From assembly GCA_020201435.1 (NCBI GenBank), contig JAIVGS010000004.1, forward strand, positions 1 to 39,307: 39,307 nucleotides of DNA, in the 5' to 3' direction. Under the pieces are notes generated by a model. The model was not told the DNA's origin. It did no database searches and was given only the letters and a program-made list of their open reading frames with translations. Below, piece after piece: positions 26,407 through 35,363 of the stretch. The position numbers and the translations under genes were made by a program. Source of the DNA: Myxococcales bacterium (lineage in GTDB: Bacteria; Myxococcota; Myxococcia; Myxococcales; 40CM-4-68-19). Position 1 is the stretch's first letter. The number at the start of each line of letters is the position of its first letter.

Positions 26407-27182
26407 TGCAATCGGTGTTCAATTCGGGCCTGCTGGAACGGATCGCTGCTGCCGACTCGCTGATCGCGTTCGACTTCGACGGGACGCTGGCGCCGATCGT
26501 CGCCGACCCTGCGCAGGCCGCCATGCGTGGAACGACGCGGCGGCTTCTCGCGGAAGCGGCGCGGCTCTATCCCTGCGCCGTCGTCTCGGGCAGGGCGGAG
26601 GAAGACGTGCTGCGTCTGCTCGACGGCGTCACCGTCTGGTACGTGATCGGCAACCGCGCGCTGCAGCCGCTTGACGCGATCGAGCGCTTCACCGCGCAGG
26701 TCGGCGCGTGGCGGCCGATGCTGGGCGTCCTCGATCGGCTGAGCGGAATCACCATCGAGGACAAGGGCGTCTCGCTCGCGATCCACTACCGCAATGCGCT
26801 CGATCACGATCGTGCGCGCGCCGCGATCGTCGCTGCCGCTCGCCGGCTCGAGAGAGCCCGCGCGATCGAGGGGAAGGAGGTCGTGAACCTGATCCCGGAG
26901 GATGCGGCCGACAAGGGCGCCGCGCTCGATCGCGTGCGCAAGCAGCTGGGTTGCGCGCAGACGCTCTACGCCGGCGACGATCGGACCGACGAGGCCGCCT
27001 TCGCGCTCGACGGCGTTGCGGGTGTGCGCGTCGGCGAGAGCGACGCGTCCGCCGCGCGCCACTGTCTGCGCGATCAGAGCGAGATCGACGATCTGCTCGA
27101 TCGTCTCGTCGCGCTGCGGCCCAGGCGCGTGCTCCGTCCCGAGGAGATGTGGCGCACCGCGCCGAGGCGATATCCGGAATGA
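26406..27182 (+). CDS. otsB: Trehalose-phosphatase paralogue 1, altered substrate motif
   Basis: 258 residues, HAD superfamily. DFDGTLAPIV carries the nucleophile and acid/base aspartates, followed by VVSGRAEEDV, EDKGVSLAIHYR, EGKEVVNLIPEDAADKG and the Mg-binding YAGDDRTDEAAF. Where trehalose phosphatases have GNHGAE, this protein reads GNRALQP, whereas the next gene keeps GNHGAEW. The phosphatase core looks intact but substrate recognition may differ. ATG 26406 overlaps the otsA stop by one base; GTG 26403 is an alternative start. It ends in an ATGA overlap with the second paralogue. Confidence 0.9.
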   Translation: MQSVFNSGLLERIAAADSLIAFDFDGTLAPIVADPAQAAMRGTTRRLLAEAARLYPCAVVSGRAEEDVLRLLDGVTVWYVIGNRALQPLDAIERFTAQVGAWRPMLGVLDRLSGITIEDKGVSLAIHYRNALDHDRARAAIVAAARRLERARAIEGKEVVNLIPEDAADKGAALDRVRKQLGCAQTLYAGDDRTDEAAFALDGVAGVRVGESDASAARHCLRDQSEIDDLLDRLVALRPRRVLRPEEMWRTAPRRYPE

Positions 27183-28015
27183 AGGACGTTTTCTCCAGCG
27201 CGGGGCGTCGCGCGCTCGAGGAGATGGCGCTCTCGAACGTCCTGCTCGCCTTCGATTACGACGGAACCCTCGCGCCGCTCGTCCCGCGCCCGGACAAGGC
27301 GTCCCTGCGCGCCTCGACGCGGATGCTGCTCGCGCGGGTGGCGTCGGCGTACCCGTGCGCGGTCGTCTCGGGCCGGGCGCGAGCGGACGTGGCGCGCCGG
27401 CTCGCAGATCTTCCGTTCCTGCGGATCGTCGGCAATCACGGGGCGGAATGGGAGGGCGCGGCGCCGCCGATCCCGCGCGCGGTCGTCGGCGCCTGGCGGC
27501 GGAAGATGGCGCGCGCGTGCGCCGCGCTGCCGGGCGTCGAGATCGAGGACAAGACGTTTTCGCTGTCGGTCCACTGGCGGCGCGCGCGCGACAAGCGATC
27601 GGCGCGCGCCTCGATCCTCGAGGCCGCCGGCAGGGTCGAAAGCGCCCGGATCATCCACGGCAAGGACGTGGTGAGCATCGTCCACGCCGACGCCTCGCAC
27701 AAGGGCGACGCCGTGGTCGAGATCGGCCGTCAGCTCGGCTGCGACACCGCGATCTACGTCGGCGACGACGTCACCGACGAAGACGTGTTCATGCTCGGCC
27801 GTCCCGGCCGCCTGCTCACGGTGCGCGTCGGTCGAGGCGCCGGATCGCGCGCGCACTATTTCCTCGCCGATCAGGCAAAGATCGACGATCTGCTCGCGCT
27901 CCTCTTTGCGTTCCGCCGGGGCGTGGTTACGCTGCCCCGGTGGCGACCTCGTTCCCCGTCGATCAGATCAAGGTCCTCCTCCTCGAGAACGTCCACGCGA
28001 CCGCGCACGAGGTGA
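27179..28015 (+). CDS. otsB: Trehalose-phosphatase paralogue 2, extended into serA
   Basis: 278 residues, HAD superfamily, dephosphorylating trehalose 6-phosphate to trehalose. Motifs: FDYDGTLAPLVPRPD, VVSGRARADV, IVGNHGAEWEG, EDKTFSLSVHWR, HGKDVVSIVHADASHKGD and YVGDDVTDEDVF, all intact. The natural fold appears to end near LLALLFAFR; a further arginine/serine-rich tail of about 30 residues (PRWRPRSPSIRSRSSS) overlaps the serA start by 76 bp in another frame and looks like read-through after loss of the original stop. Start ATG 27179 overlaps the otsB1 stop (ATGA). This is probably the functional phosphatase of the operon. Confidence 0.93.
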   Translation: MKDVFSSAGRRALEEMALSNVLLAFDYDGTLAPLVPRPDKASLRASTRMLLARVASAYPCAVVSGRARADVARRLADLPFLRIVGNHGAEWEGAAPPIPRAVVGAWRRKMARACAALPGVEIEDKTFSLSVHWRRARDKRSARASILEAAGRVESARIIHGKDVVSIVHADASHKGDAVVEIGRQLGCDTAIYVGDDVTDEDVFMLGRPGRLLTVRVGRGAGSRAHYFLADQAKIDDLLALLFAFRRGVVTLPRWRPRSPSIRSRSSSSRTSTRPRTR

Positions 28016-29163
28016 TTCGCGCGGAGGGATTTCAGCTCGAGATCCTGGCCGGCGCGCTCAAGGAGGCCGAGCTCGCGGTCCGATTGCGGGACGTGCATGT
28101 GCTGGGAATCCGCAGCAAGACGCGGGTGACGGAAAAGGCGCTCGCCGAGGCGCGGCGCCTGCTCGCGGTCGGATGCTTCTGCATCGGCACCAACCAGGTC
28201 GATCTGGCCGCGGCGAATCAGCGCGGCATTCCGGTCTTCAACGCGCCGTTTTCGAATACGCGCAGCGTGGCGGAGCTGGTGATCGCCGAGATCATCGCGC
28301 TCGCGCGCCAGCTCGGCGATCGCTCCCGCGAGGTGCACGAGGGCCTTTGGCGCAAGGTCGCCGCCGGCTCTTACGAGGTGCGCGGCAAGACCCTCGGCAT
28401 CGTCGGGTACGGGCACATCGGCTCGCAGGTCGGCGTGCTCGCCGAAGCGCTGGGGATGAAGGTCATCTTCTACGACACCGGCAGCAAGCTGCCGATGGGC
28501 AACAACACGCCGTGCGCCTCGCTCGGGGACGTGTTGCGGCGCGCGGATTTCGTGACGCTGCACGTGCCGCTGACGCCGCGGACGCGCGACATGATCGGCG
28601 CAGCGGAAATCGCTTCGATGAGGAAGGGCTCTTATCTGTTGAATCTCAGCCGCGGCACGGTGGTGGTCTTGCCGGCGCTCGCGGAGGCGCTTCGCGAAGG
28701 CCGGTTGGCGGGCGCGGCGATCGACGTCTATCCCGAGGAGCCGGAGACGAACAGCGAGGGCTTCGTCACTCCGCTGCGCGGATTGCCGAACGTGATCCTC
28801 ACTCCTCACGTGGGCGGCTCGACGACCGAGGCACAGGCCGCGATCGGCCGCGAAGTCGGCAGTACGCTGGTCAAGTTCGTCAACACCGGCGCGACGATGG
28901 GCGCCGTCAATTTCCCCCAGGTCGAGCTCGCGCCGGTCAAGAACACGCACCGCATCCTGAACGTCCACCGCAACGTCCCCGGCGTTTTGCGCGACATCAA
29001 CCGGATCGTCAGCGAGCACAACGCCAACATCCACAGCCAGGTCCTGTCGACGGACGCGACCGTCGGCTATTTGATCATGGATCTCGACCAGGACGTCTCC
29101 AACGAGGTCAAGAAGGCCATCGGGGATCTGCCAACCAGCATCAAGACGCGGATTCTCTACTGA
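27940..29163 (+). CDS. serA: D-3-phosphoglycerate dehydrogenase
   Basis: 407 residues, very close to the 410-residue E. coli SerA type. It oxidises 3-phosphoglycerate to 3-phosphohydroxypyruvate in serine synthesis. Seen: GCFCIGTNQVDL, FNAPFSNTRSVAELV, the NAD motif GIVGYGHIGSQVG, NLSRGT (Arg), DVYPEEP (Glu), TPHVGGST (catalytic His), then a C-terminal ACT domain from about residue 335 (NVPGVLRDINRI, YLIMDLD), where serine usually inhibits. The GTG 27940 start matches the E. coli N terminus; its beginning lies inside the otsB2 tail. It is an odd partner for trehalose genes but clearly in the same transcript direction. Confidence 0.96.
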   Translation: MATSFPVDQIKVLLLENVHATAHEVIRAEGFQLEILAGALKEAELAVRLRDVHVLGIRSKTRVTEKALAEARRLLAVGCFCIGTNQVDLAAANQRGIPVFNAPFSNTRSVAELVIAEIIALARQLGDRSREVHEGLWRKVAAGSYEVRGKTLGIVGYGHIGSQVGVLAEALGMKVIFYDTGSKLPMGNNTPCASLGDVLRRADFVTLHVPLTPRTRDMIGAAEIASMRKGSYLLNLSRGTVVVLPALAEALREGRLAGAAIDVYPEEPETNSEGFVTPLRGLPNVILTPHVGGSTTEAQAAIGREVGSTLVKFVNTGATMGAVNFPQVELAPVKNTHRILNVHRNVPGVLRDINRIVSEHNANIHSQVLSTDATVGYLIMDLDQDVSNEVKKAIGDLPTSIKTRILY

Positions 29164-29167
29164 GGCG

Positions 29168-29181
29168 CGTGCCGCGGCACG
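29168..29181. terminator. 14-bp perfect palindrome after serA
   Basis: CGTGCCGCGGCACG directly follows the serA stop. It could act in termination, but no T-run follows, so this is tentative. The rest of 29182-29295 contains no gene. Confidence 0.35.
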
Positions 29182-29295
29182 ACTTCTCCAGCGCGAAAGA
29201 CCTGCTTCCCGGACGCGACCTCGAGCCAGGCGTTTTCGGCACGGGATTCGGGCATCGGCGCTGTGATGATAACAGTGGTCCGGGAGGCTCACGGC

Positions 29296-31188
29296 ATGCT
29301 CTTCGCGCTCGGGTTGCTGCTCGCGGTTCCCTCGCCGGTCGAGGTGTTGCAGATGCTCAATCGCACCGTGGAAATCCACGGCGCGGTCATTTCGCGCGAC
29401 GGCGCGCGGGTGGCCTGGGTCGAGCAGGAAGCGACTCCGGACGGGCCGAACTGGGAACGGTCGACGATCCGGGTCGGTTCGGCCCGCGTCAGCGCCGGAA
29501 AGCCTTCCGACGAACGCGACCTCGCGTTCAGCCCGGACGGGTCCGCGCTCGCCTTTCTCTCCGATGCGGAGAAGGAGCACCAGCCGCAGCTCTACGTCGC
29601 CGATCTGCCCACCGGACAGGTGCGCCAGCTCACGCACGTCGACGGGTATCTGCAGAAGCCGCGCTTCAGTCCGGACGGCAAGTCGATCGCGGTGCTGTTC
29701 ATCGAGGGCGGCGCCGATCTGCGCGGGCCGCTGCTTCCCTCGGCGCGCGTGGTCGGCGTGGTCGACGAGCAGATCAAGGAGCAGCGGATCGCCATCGTTC
29801 CGCTCGACGGAAGCGCCGGGCTGAAAGCCGTCTCTCCTCCGGATCTCTTCGTCTACGAGTACGCCTGGCGACCGGACGGCAGCGCGTTCGCGGCGACCGC
29901 CGCGCATGGATCCGGCGACGACAACTGGTGGATCGCGAAGCTTTACACCATCGACGCCGGCGGTGCTGCCCGCGTCGTCCACGAGCCGTCGCTGCAGATC
30001 TGCGAGCCCTCGTGGAGCCCCGACGGAACGCGCATCGCGTTCATCGAAGGGTTGATGAGCGATCACGGATCGAACGGCGGCGATCTGTTCGTCGTGCCCG
30101 CCGACGGCAGCGGCAAGGCGCGAAATCTCACGCCCGGTCTACACGCCAGCGTCTCGTCGGTGCGGTGGATCAGGGCGGACGAGCCGCTGGTGCGGCTCTC
30201 CGTCGAGGGAGACACGGCGTTCGCGGCGGTGCCGGCGAACGGAGGTGCGCCGCGGACCCTCTGGCGCGGAGCGATGTACGTTCCCAACGACTGGTCGGTC
30301 GCCGCCGACGGCGTGACGGTGGCGATGATGCGCGACAGCTTCGGCGAGCCGCCGGAGATCGTCGCCGGCCCGATCGGCGCGTGGAAGCCGCTCACGCAGC
30401 GCAACGCCGGTCTGCGCTCGCCCGCCGGTGAAGCTCGCAGCATCCGCTGGAAGAGCGACAAGTTCGACGTGCAGGGCTGGCTGCTCGCGCCGCCGCAGCC
30501 GCCGGCGGCGAAGGCGCCGATGATCGTCGTCGTGCACGGCGGCCCCGCGGGAAGCGTGGCGAGCGTCTGGCTCGACCAGGCGCTCCTGCTCGCGAGCCAG
30601 GGCTATTACGTCTTCCTGCCGAACTTTCGCGGGTCGTTCGGCCAGGGTGAGGAGTTCACGCGCGCGAACGTGAAGGATTTCGGATACGGCGACCTGCGCG
30701 ACATCCAGCGCGGCATCGACGCGGTGCTCAAGCAGGCGCCCGTCGATCCCGGCCGCATCGGGCTCTTCGGCCACAGCTATGGCGGATACATGGCGATGTG
30801 GGGGGTGACCCAGACGCGGCGGTTCAAGGCCGCCGTCGCCAGCGCCGGGATCGTCGACTGGCAGAGCTATTACGGCCAGAACCGCATCGATCAATGGATG
30901 CTGCCTTATTTCGGAAAGAGCGTGTACGACGATCCCGCGGTCTACGCGCGCTCCAGCCCGATCACGTTCATCAAGCGCGTCAAGACGCCGACGCTGGTGC
31001 TGCACGGCGAGCGCGACGCGGAAGTGCCGCTGCCGCAGGGGCAGGAATTCTGGCACGCACTCAAGACCCTCGGCGTCGAGACCGAGTTCGTGATCTACGA
31101 GAACGAGGGCCATCGCATCCGGAAGCCCGAACACGTGCGCGATCGGACGCAGCGGATCGTCGACTGGTTCGACAAACACCTGAAGTAG
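29296..31188 (+). CDS. S9 family (prolyl oligopeptidase-like) serine peptidase, exported
   Basis: 630 residues. A signal sequence (MLFALGLLLAVPSP) is followed by a WD40/PD40-like propeller with repeated SPDG motifs (LAFSPDGSALAFLSD, FSPDGKSIAV, WSPDGTRIAF) at about 40-370, then an alpha/beta-hydrolase domain. The nucleophile is Ser494 in GHSYGGYM, with Asp in HGERDAEVP and His in ENEGHRI completing the triad; HGGPAG forms the oxyanion-side loop. Such enzymes cleave oligopeptides and are probably periplasmic here. ATG 29296 is chosen because GGGAGG lies 9 nt upstream and the signal peptide begins there, rather than the track start 29263. Its stop abuts the stop of the convergent DUF1624 gene. 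Confidence 0.95.
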   Translation: MLFALGLLLAVPSPVEVLQMLNRTVEIHGAVISRDGARVAWVEQEATPDGPNWERSTIRVGSARVSAGKPSDERDLAFSPDGSALAFLSDAEKEHQPQLYVADLPTGQVRQLTHVDGYLQKPRFSPDGKSIAVLFIEGGADLRGPLLPSARVVGVVDEQIKEQRIAIVPLDGSAGLKAVSPPDLFVYEYAWRPDGSAFAATAAHGSGDDNWWIAKLYTIDAGGAARVVHEPSLQICEPSWSPDGTRIAFIEGLMSDHGSNGGDLFVVPADGSGKARNLTPGLHASVSSVRWIRADEPLVRLSVEGDTAFAAVPANGGAPRTLWRGAMYVPNDWSVAADGVTVAMMRDSFGEPPEIVAGPIGAWKPLTQRNAGLRSPAGEARSIRWKSDKFDVQGWLLAPPQPPAAKAPMIVVVHGGPAGSVASVWLDQALLLASQGYYVFLPNFRGSFGQGEEFTRANVKDFGYGDLRDIQRGIDAVLKQAPVDPGRIGLFGHSYGGYMAMWGVTQTRRFKAAVASAGIVDWQSYYGQNRIDQWMLPYFGKSVYDDPAVYARSSPITFIKRVKTPTLVLHGERDAEVPLPQGQEFWHALKTLGVETEFVIYENEGHRIRKPEHVRDRTQRIVDWFDKHLK

Positions 31189-32229
31189 TCATCCCGCGGT
31201 GGATGGCACGGGGGTCGAGATCGCGGCATCCGCCCTGCGATAGACCTGGTCGGTGAGCCATGTCAGCGCGAACGTGAAAGCGACGAGGAGCGCGAGGACC
31301 GGCCAGTATCGCGCCCACGAAAGTCGATTTCCCCAGACGGCCTCGAAACAGGTTCCGCGGATGCGGAAGAACAGAAGCATTTCGTGGAAGAAATATCCCG
31401 CCAGCGAGGAGGTGCCGAAGACTTCGATGAACCAGACCGGGATCGTCTTCCAGGTTCGTTCGACGGCGAGGAGCCCGATGGAAAGGACGCAGACCTGCGT
31501 CCAGCGGCGCGCGTGGTTGGCCGGATCGGTGACCCAGAAGTTGTGCGGTGGATAGAGGGCCGCGACCTGCGCGGTGAAGATCCAGATCACGACGCCCGCC
31601 ACCGCGAGTCCGACGAGCGTCATCACCATCTCGCGCGTGGTCTTCGAGGCGCCGACGGCGGCGCCGAGATAGACGTAACCGCCCCACGGCAACAGCGGAA
31701 AGACGGAGCCGGTGTTGACGTTGAGGAAATGCCCGAGCGGCGCCTTGATCGGCTCGGTGAGCGGCGAGAGGCCGAACGCGGTCGCGGCGAGCGCGAGGGA
31801 GGACCAGCGCAAGGCGCGCGGATGCGGAGCGAGCAGGGCGAGGATCGGCAGCGCGATCAGCAGGGAAAGTCCGATGCAGTGCAGGATGTCGATCCGGATC
31901 AACCAGCGCGGCTCACGGAAGATGGGAAACCACGCCCAGTTCACCAGCGTGGCCACGGCCAGCACCTCGGCGAGACGGCGCAGGGTGCGCTTGATCCGCC
32001 GCGAGCGCGAGCCGCCTCCCGCCGCGGCTCGCACCTGCGTCAACGCCATCGCGAATCCGGCGGCGAAGATGAACGAGGGCGCGACCAGGCCGTCGAGCCA
32101 CTGCAGGCGCGCGAAGAAATCTCCCGCCCGCAATTCGGGCTTGAGCAGCGCCAGCGAGTGCGTCTGGATCATCACCAGCACGGCGAGGCCGCGCAGCCAG
32201 TCGAACGCGCGGACCCGCTGGCGCGTCAT
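31189..32229 (-). CDS. DUF1624 / heparan-alpha-glucosaminide acetyltransferase-like membrane protein
   Basis: 346 residues with about ten hydrophobic segments. The start R-x-R-AFDWLRGLAVLVMIQTHS is the hallmark of DUF1624/HGSNAT-type and related acyltransferase-3 membrane proteins, where the His in the first helix is functionally important. A later LGAAVGA segment and FFHEMLLFF also fit. The acyl donor and acceptor are unknown. The start overlaps the stop of the PaaK-like gene (ATGA), so it is the last gene of the liv operon. Confidence 0.88.
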   Translation of the reverse strand: MTRQRVRAFDWLRGLAVLVMIQTHSLALLKPELRAGDFFARLQWLDGLVAPSFIFAAGFAMALTQVRAAAGGGSRSRRIKRTLRRLAEVLAVATLVNWAWFPIFREPRWLIRIDILHCIGLSLLIALPILALLAPHPRALRWSSLALAATAFGLSPLTEPIKAPLGHFLNVNTGSVFPLLPWGGYVYLGAAVGASKTTREMVMTLVGLAVAGVVIWIFTAQVAALYPPHNFWVTDPANHARRWTQVCVLSIGLLAVERTWKTIPVWFIEVFGTSSLAGYFFHEMLLFFRIRGTCFEAVWGNRLSWARYWPVLALLVAFTFALTWLTDQVYRRADAAISTPVPSTAG

Positions 32230-33404
32230 CTCCAGACGCGCCGATCGTCGATGCGCGGCGCGTTCGCCGCGACGCTGCCGACCTTCACTTCGCCGCGCAC
32301 CTTGACCGTATCGCGCAGCGCGTCGGCCAACTGCGCGGTGTCGACCGACGCGCCGGGCTGCAGCTCGACGACGTAATCGAGGTGGTCCTGGTGCTCCGCG
32401 CGCGTCACCACCGCCTGGAAACGGGCGACGCCCGGGAAACGCCTCATCACCTGGTCGATCTCGCTGCCGCGGACGAACATGCCCTTGACCTTGATCGCGT
32501 CGCCGACGCGGCCGAGGAGGCCCTTCAGCTTCGGGGCCGTACGGCCGCACGAGCAGCGCGAGGGAGGCGCGAAGGCGCTGATGTCGCCGGTCGCGAATCG
32601 CAGCAGGGGATAATCGGCATCGAACGTGGTGCCGACGACGTGGCCGGGCTGGCCGGCCTCGGCCGGCTTGCCGGTTTCGAGATCGAGGATCTCGACGATG
32701 CATTCGGGCTGCAGGTGCATGCCGTTCTTTTCCGCGCATTCGTAGGCGAGCACCCCCAGGTCCGCCGTCGCATATCCCTGCAGGACGCGGATGCCGAATC
32801 CTTCCAGCTCGGCGCGCAGCGACTCGGGCAGCATCTCCGCGGTCGCGAACGCGACCTCGAAATGCAGCGGCACGTTGGCCTCGCGCGCGTGGAGCAGCAG
32901 CGTCCGCAGGAAGCTCGGCGTGCCGGCATATCCGGTCGCGTGCAACGCCGAGGCGACTGTTACTTGAAGTCCGGTCTGACCGGTGCCGGCCGGAATCACC
33001 ACGCAGCCGAGGCTGCGCAGGCCGGAATCGAGCATGAATCCGCCCGGCGTCAAATGATAAGAGAGGGTATTCATCACCACGTCGCCGGCTTTCATCCCGG
33101 AGGCCGCGAACGCCATTCCGAATCGCCAGTAATCGACGGCGCCGCCCTGCGGCACGAAGGTCGGTCCGGGCGACGCGAACATCCGCCGCAGCCTCGACAC
33201 CGGGCCCGCCAGCAGTCCGGCGAACGGCGGATCCTCCGCCTGCATCTTCGAGAGATCGTCCTTCCTGACGATCGGCAGGTCGGGCAGCTCCGCGAGCGTC
33301 ACGTCCCGCGTCGCGCGCAGCCGCTTGTCGAGGTACGCGCGCCGCGCCCTGTCGTCGAGCGTCTCCAGCTCGGGATTCAACAGATAGCCTTCACGCAGCG
33401 TCAT
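32226..33404 (-). CDS. Phenylacetate-CoA ligase-like (PaaK family) adenylating enzyme
   Basis: 392 residues, related to PaaK by the central GYATADLGVLAYEC region, the zinc-type cysteines in SRCSCGRTAPKLKGL, and the C-terminal LLGRVGDAIKVKGMFVRGSEID (quoted in parts). The P-loop normally reading SSGTTG-x-P is replaced by FASPGPTFVPQGG, the form of a PaaK-like subfamily; activity as a ligase is therefore plausible but not certain. ATG 33404 gives an ATGA overlap with livF and is preferred over the track GTG 33413. It probably activates the acid imported by the adjacent transporter (inference from context). Confidence 0.87.
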   Translation of the reverse strand: MTLREGYLLNPELETLDDRARRAYLDKRLRATRDVTLAELPDLPIVRKDDLSKMQAEDPPFAGLLAGPVSRLRRMFASPGPTFVPQGGAVDYWRFGMAFAASGMKAGDVVMNTLSYHLTPGGFMLDSGLRSLGCVVIPAGTGQTGLQVTVASALHATGYAGTPSFLRTLLLHAREANVPLHFEVAFATAEMLPESLRAELEGFGIRVLQGYATADLGVLAYECAEKNGMHLQPECIVEILDLETGKPAEAGQPGHVVGTTFDADYPLLRFATGDISAFAPPSRCSCGRTAPKLKGLLGRVGDAIKVKGMFVRGSEIDQVMRRFPGVARFQAVVTRAEHQDHLDYVVELQPGASVDTAQLADALRDTVKVRGEVKVGSVAANAPRIDDRRVWR

Positions 33405-34189
33405 GACAGCCACCGCTTGCGGCGCCGATACGACTTGACCGCCTTGTAATTCCTCTTTTCGCCCGCGCCGCCCAGGTAGAATTCCTTCACGTCCTCGTTG
33501 TTCTTCACCTTCTCGGTTTCGCCCTCGAGCACCACGCGGCCGTTTTCCATCAGGTACGCGAAGTGCGCGATCGCCAGCGCCTGCCGCGCGTTCTGCTCGA
33601 CGAGCAGGATCGTCGTCTTCTCCTGCTCGTTGATCCGCCGGATGATGGCGAAGATCTCCTGCACCAGCTTCGGCGAAAGGCCGAGCGACGGCTCGTCGAG
33701 CAGGATGCAGCGCGGCCGCGCCATCAGCGCGCGGGAGATCGCCAGCATCTGCTGCTCGCCGCCGGAGAGGTATCCGGCCAGCTTCCCGCGCAGCGTCTTC
33801 AATTGCGGGAAGTAATCGAAGCAGAGATCCCGGTCGCGCTTGAGCCCGGCGCGGTCGCTGCGGATGAAGCCCCCCATGGTGATGTTTTCGTCGACCGTGA
33901 GGTCCTCGAACACGCGGCGGCCTTCCATCACCTGGAACACGCCGCGGCGGACGATCTCCTCCGGCAGGAGCCTGTCGATCCGCTGGCCTTCGAATTCGAT
34001 CGCCCCGTCGGTGACCTCGCCCTCCTCGCTCAACAGCAGGCCGGAGATCGCCTTCAGCGTGGTGCTCTTGCCGGCGCCGTTGGGGCCGAGGAGGGCGACG
34101 ATCCGTCCGGAAGGGACCTCGAGCGAGAGTCCCTTCAGGACGAGGATCACGTCGTCGTAGATCACTTCGACGTTTTTCAGCCGCAGCAT
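33401..34189 (-). CDS. livF: Branched-chain amino acid-type ABC transporter ATP-binding protein LivF
   Basis: 262 residues, cytoplasmic ATPase of a HAAT-family importer. Walker A GPNGAGKST, Q-loop QVMEGRRVF, signature LSGGEQQM, Walker B CILLDEPSLGL and H-loop LVEQNA are all intact. A basic tail (KSYRRRKRW) extends beyond usual LivF. It lies 7 bp after livK and overlaps the PaaK-like start. The substrate may not be a branched-chain amino acid, given the ligase neighbours. Confidence 0.95.
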   Translation of the reverse strand: MLRLKNVEVIYDDVILVLKGLSLEVPSGRIVALLGPNGAGKSTTLKAISGLLLSEEGEVTDGAIEFEGQRIDRLLPEEIVRRGVFQVMEGRRVFEDLTVDENITMGGFIRSDRAGLKRDRDLCFDYFPQLKTLRGKLAGYLSGGEQQMLAISRALMARPRCILLDEPSLGLSPKLVQEIFAIIRRINEQEKTTILLVEQNARQALAIAHFAYLMENGRVVLEGETEKVKNNEDVKEFYLGGAGEKRNYKAVKSYRRRKRWLS

Positions 34190-34196
34190 GATCGAA

Positions 34197-35351
34197 TTAC
34201 AAACCGAGCCACTCCGCCTTGCGCGGCATCTCGTACTCGCGGACCTTGACCAGCCTTCCGTCCTTGATCTGATAGATCGGCGTCTTCGTCGAGGGCCGGT
34301 GGTCGGTCGCCGTATAGGTGACCGGATTGGTGAGCCCGCCGAGGTCGAAGTTGTGGATCGTCTCCATCGCCGCCTTGACGCCCGGCCCGTTGAGCTGGCC
34401 GGCCTTGTCCGCGCGCTTGAGCGCCTCGGTCCAGACCAGCACGTACGTCCAGCCGCGCACGTAGATCGCATCGTGCGTGTCGGAGGGATGGTTCTTCTGG
34501 TGATAATCCATCAGCCGCTTCATTCCCGGCACCTTCTCGCCGAACGGCACGTGCGGCATGACGCCGGTCACGCCTTCGGCTGCTTCCTTCGCGACGTTGG
34601 GCAGCGCCTCGCTGAAGCCGTAGGGGTTGCTGCCGAACTTGACGTTCAACCCGAGCTTCTTCGCGTCCTTCAAAACGGTGGAAACGCCGGTGGTGGTGAC
34701 GTTGATGTAGACGTAGTCCGCGCCCTTCTGCTTGGTATTCAGGAGCTGGCTGGTCGCGTCCTGGAACACGCCGGGCAGGATCTCCTCGTCGACGAGGTCG
34801 ATACCTTTCTCCTTGCAGAACTGCCGGCCGGCCTCCATCGGCGACTTACCGTAGGCATTGTCGCCGTAATAAAACGCGACCTTCGGGTTGCGCGACTTGT
34901 CCTTCCAGTCGTCCTTCACCCAGGAGAGCCACGCCCGCAGCTGGTCCGAATAGCTCGGCGCGACGAAGAAGTTGAACGGCGTCTTGGTCGGATCGGTCAG
35001 GTGCGCCGAGAACGACGCCGAGATGTAGGGAATCTTGTCGCCGTTGACCTGCCCCTTGAGGGCCTCGGTGTCGCCGGTGCCCCAGCCGTTGATCATGATC
35101 ACCTTGTCGTCGCCGGTCATCCGCTTGTACGCGCTGACCGCCTCGGGGATCTTGTATCCATAGTCGGTGTCGAAGAGCTGGATCTTCTTCCCGTTGATTC
35201 CGCCGTTCTCGTTGGTCCAGGCGACGCCGTCGCGCACGCCCTGGGCGAACGACTTGCCGACATCGGACGTCACGCCGGTCAAGTCGAAGAGCCCGCCCAC
35301 CCGGATCTCGTTGGTCTGCGCCAGCAGCACTGCGATGATTGCGACAATCAT
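34197..35351 (-). CDS. livK: Branched-chain amino acid-type ABC transporter substrate-binding protein
   Basis: 384 residues, periplasmic binding protein of the Peripla_BP_6 fold. A short signal (MIVAIIAVLLAQ) is followed by IRVGGLFDLTGVTSDVGKS, DTDYGYKIPEAV, FYYGDNAYGKSP and VRGWTYVLVWTEAL. GAGGAGG lies 7 nt before the ATG, a strong site consistent with the high expression binding proteins need. It is only distantly similar to the orphan binding protein at 13064, and is of the subtype common next to aromatic or fatty acid CoA ligases. Confidence 0.95.
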   Translation of the reverse strand: MIVAIIAVLLAQTNEIRVGGLFDLTGVTSDVGKSFAQGVRDGVAWTNENGGINGKKIQLFDTDYGYKIPEAVSAYKRMTGDDKVIMINGWGTGDTEALKGQVNGDKIPYISASFSAHLTDPTKTPFNFFVAPSYSDQLRAWLSWVKDDWKDKSRNPKVAFYYGDNAYGKSPMEAGRQFCKEKGIDLVDEEILPGVFQDATSQLLNTKQKGADYVYINVTTTGVSTVLKDAKKLGLNVKFGSNPYGFSEALPNVAKEAAEGVTGVMPHVPFGEKVPGMKRLMDYHQKNHPSDTHDAIYVRGWTYVLVWTEALKRADKAGQLNGPGVKAAMETIHNFDLGGLTNPVTYTATDHRPSTKTPIYQIKDGRLVKVREYEMPRKAEWLGL

Positions 35352-35363
35352 GGTGCAACCTCC

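Noticed and set aside
27074-30066. Long minus-strand ORFs opposite otsB2, serA and the S9 peptidase
   Set aside because: No recognisable domains, and Arg/Asp/His-rich composition as expected for antisense of high-GC genes.
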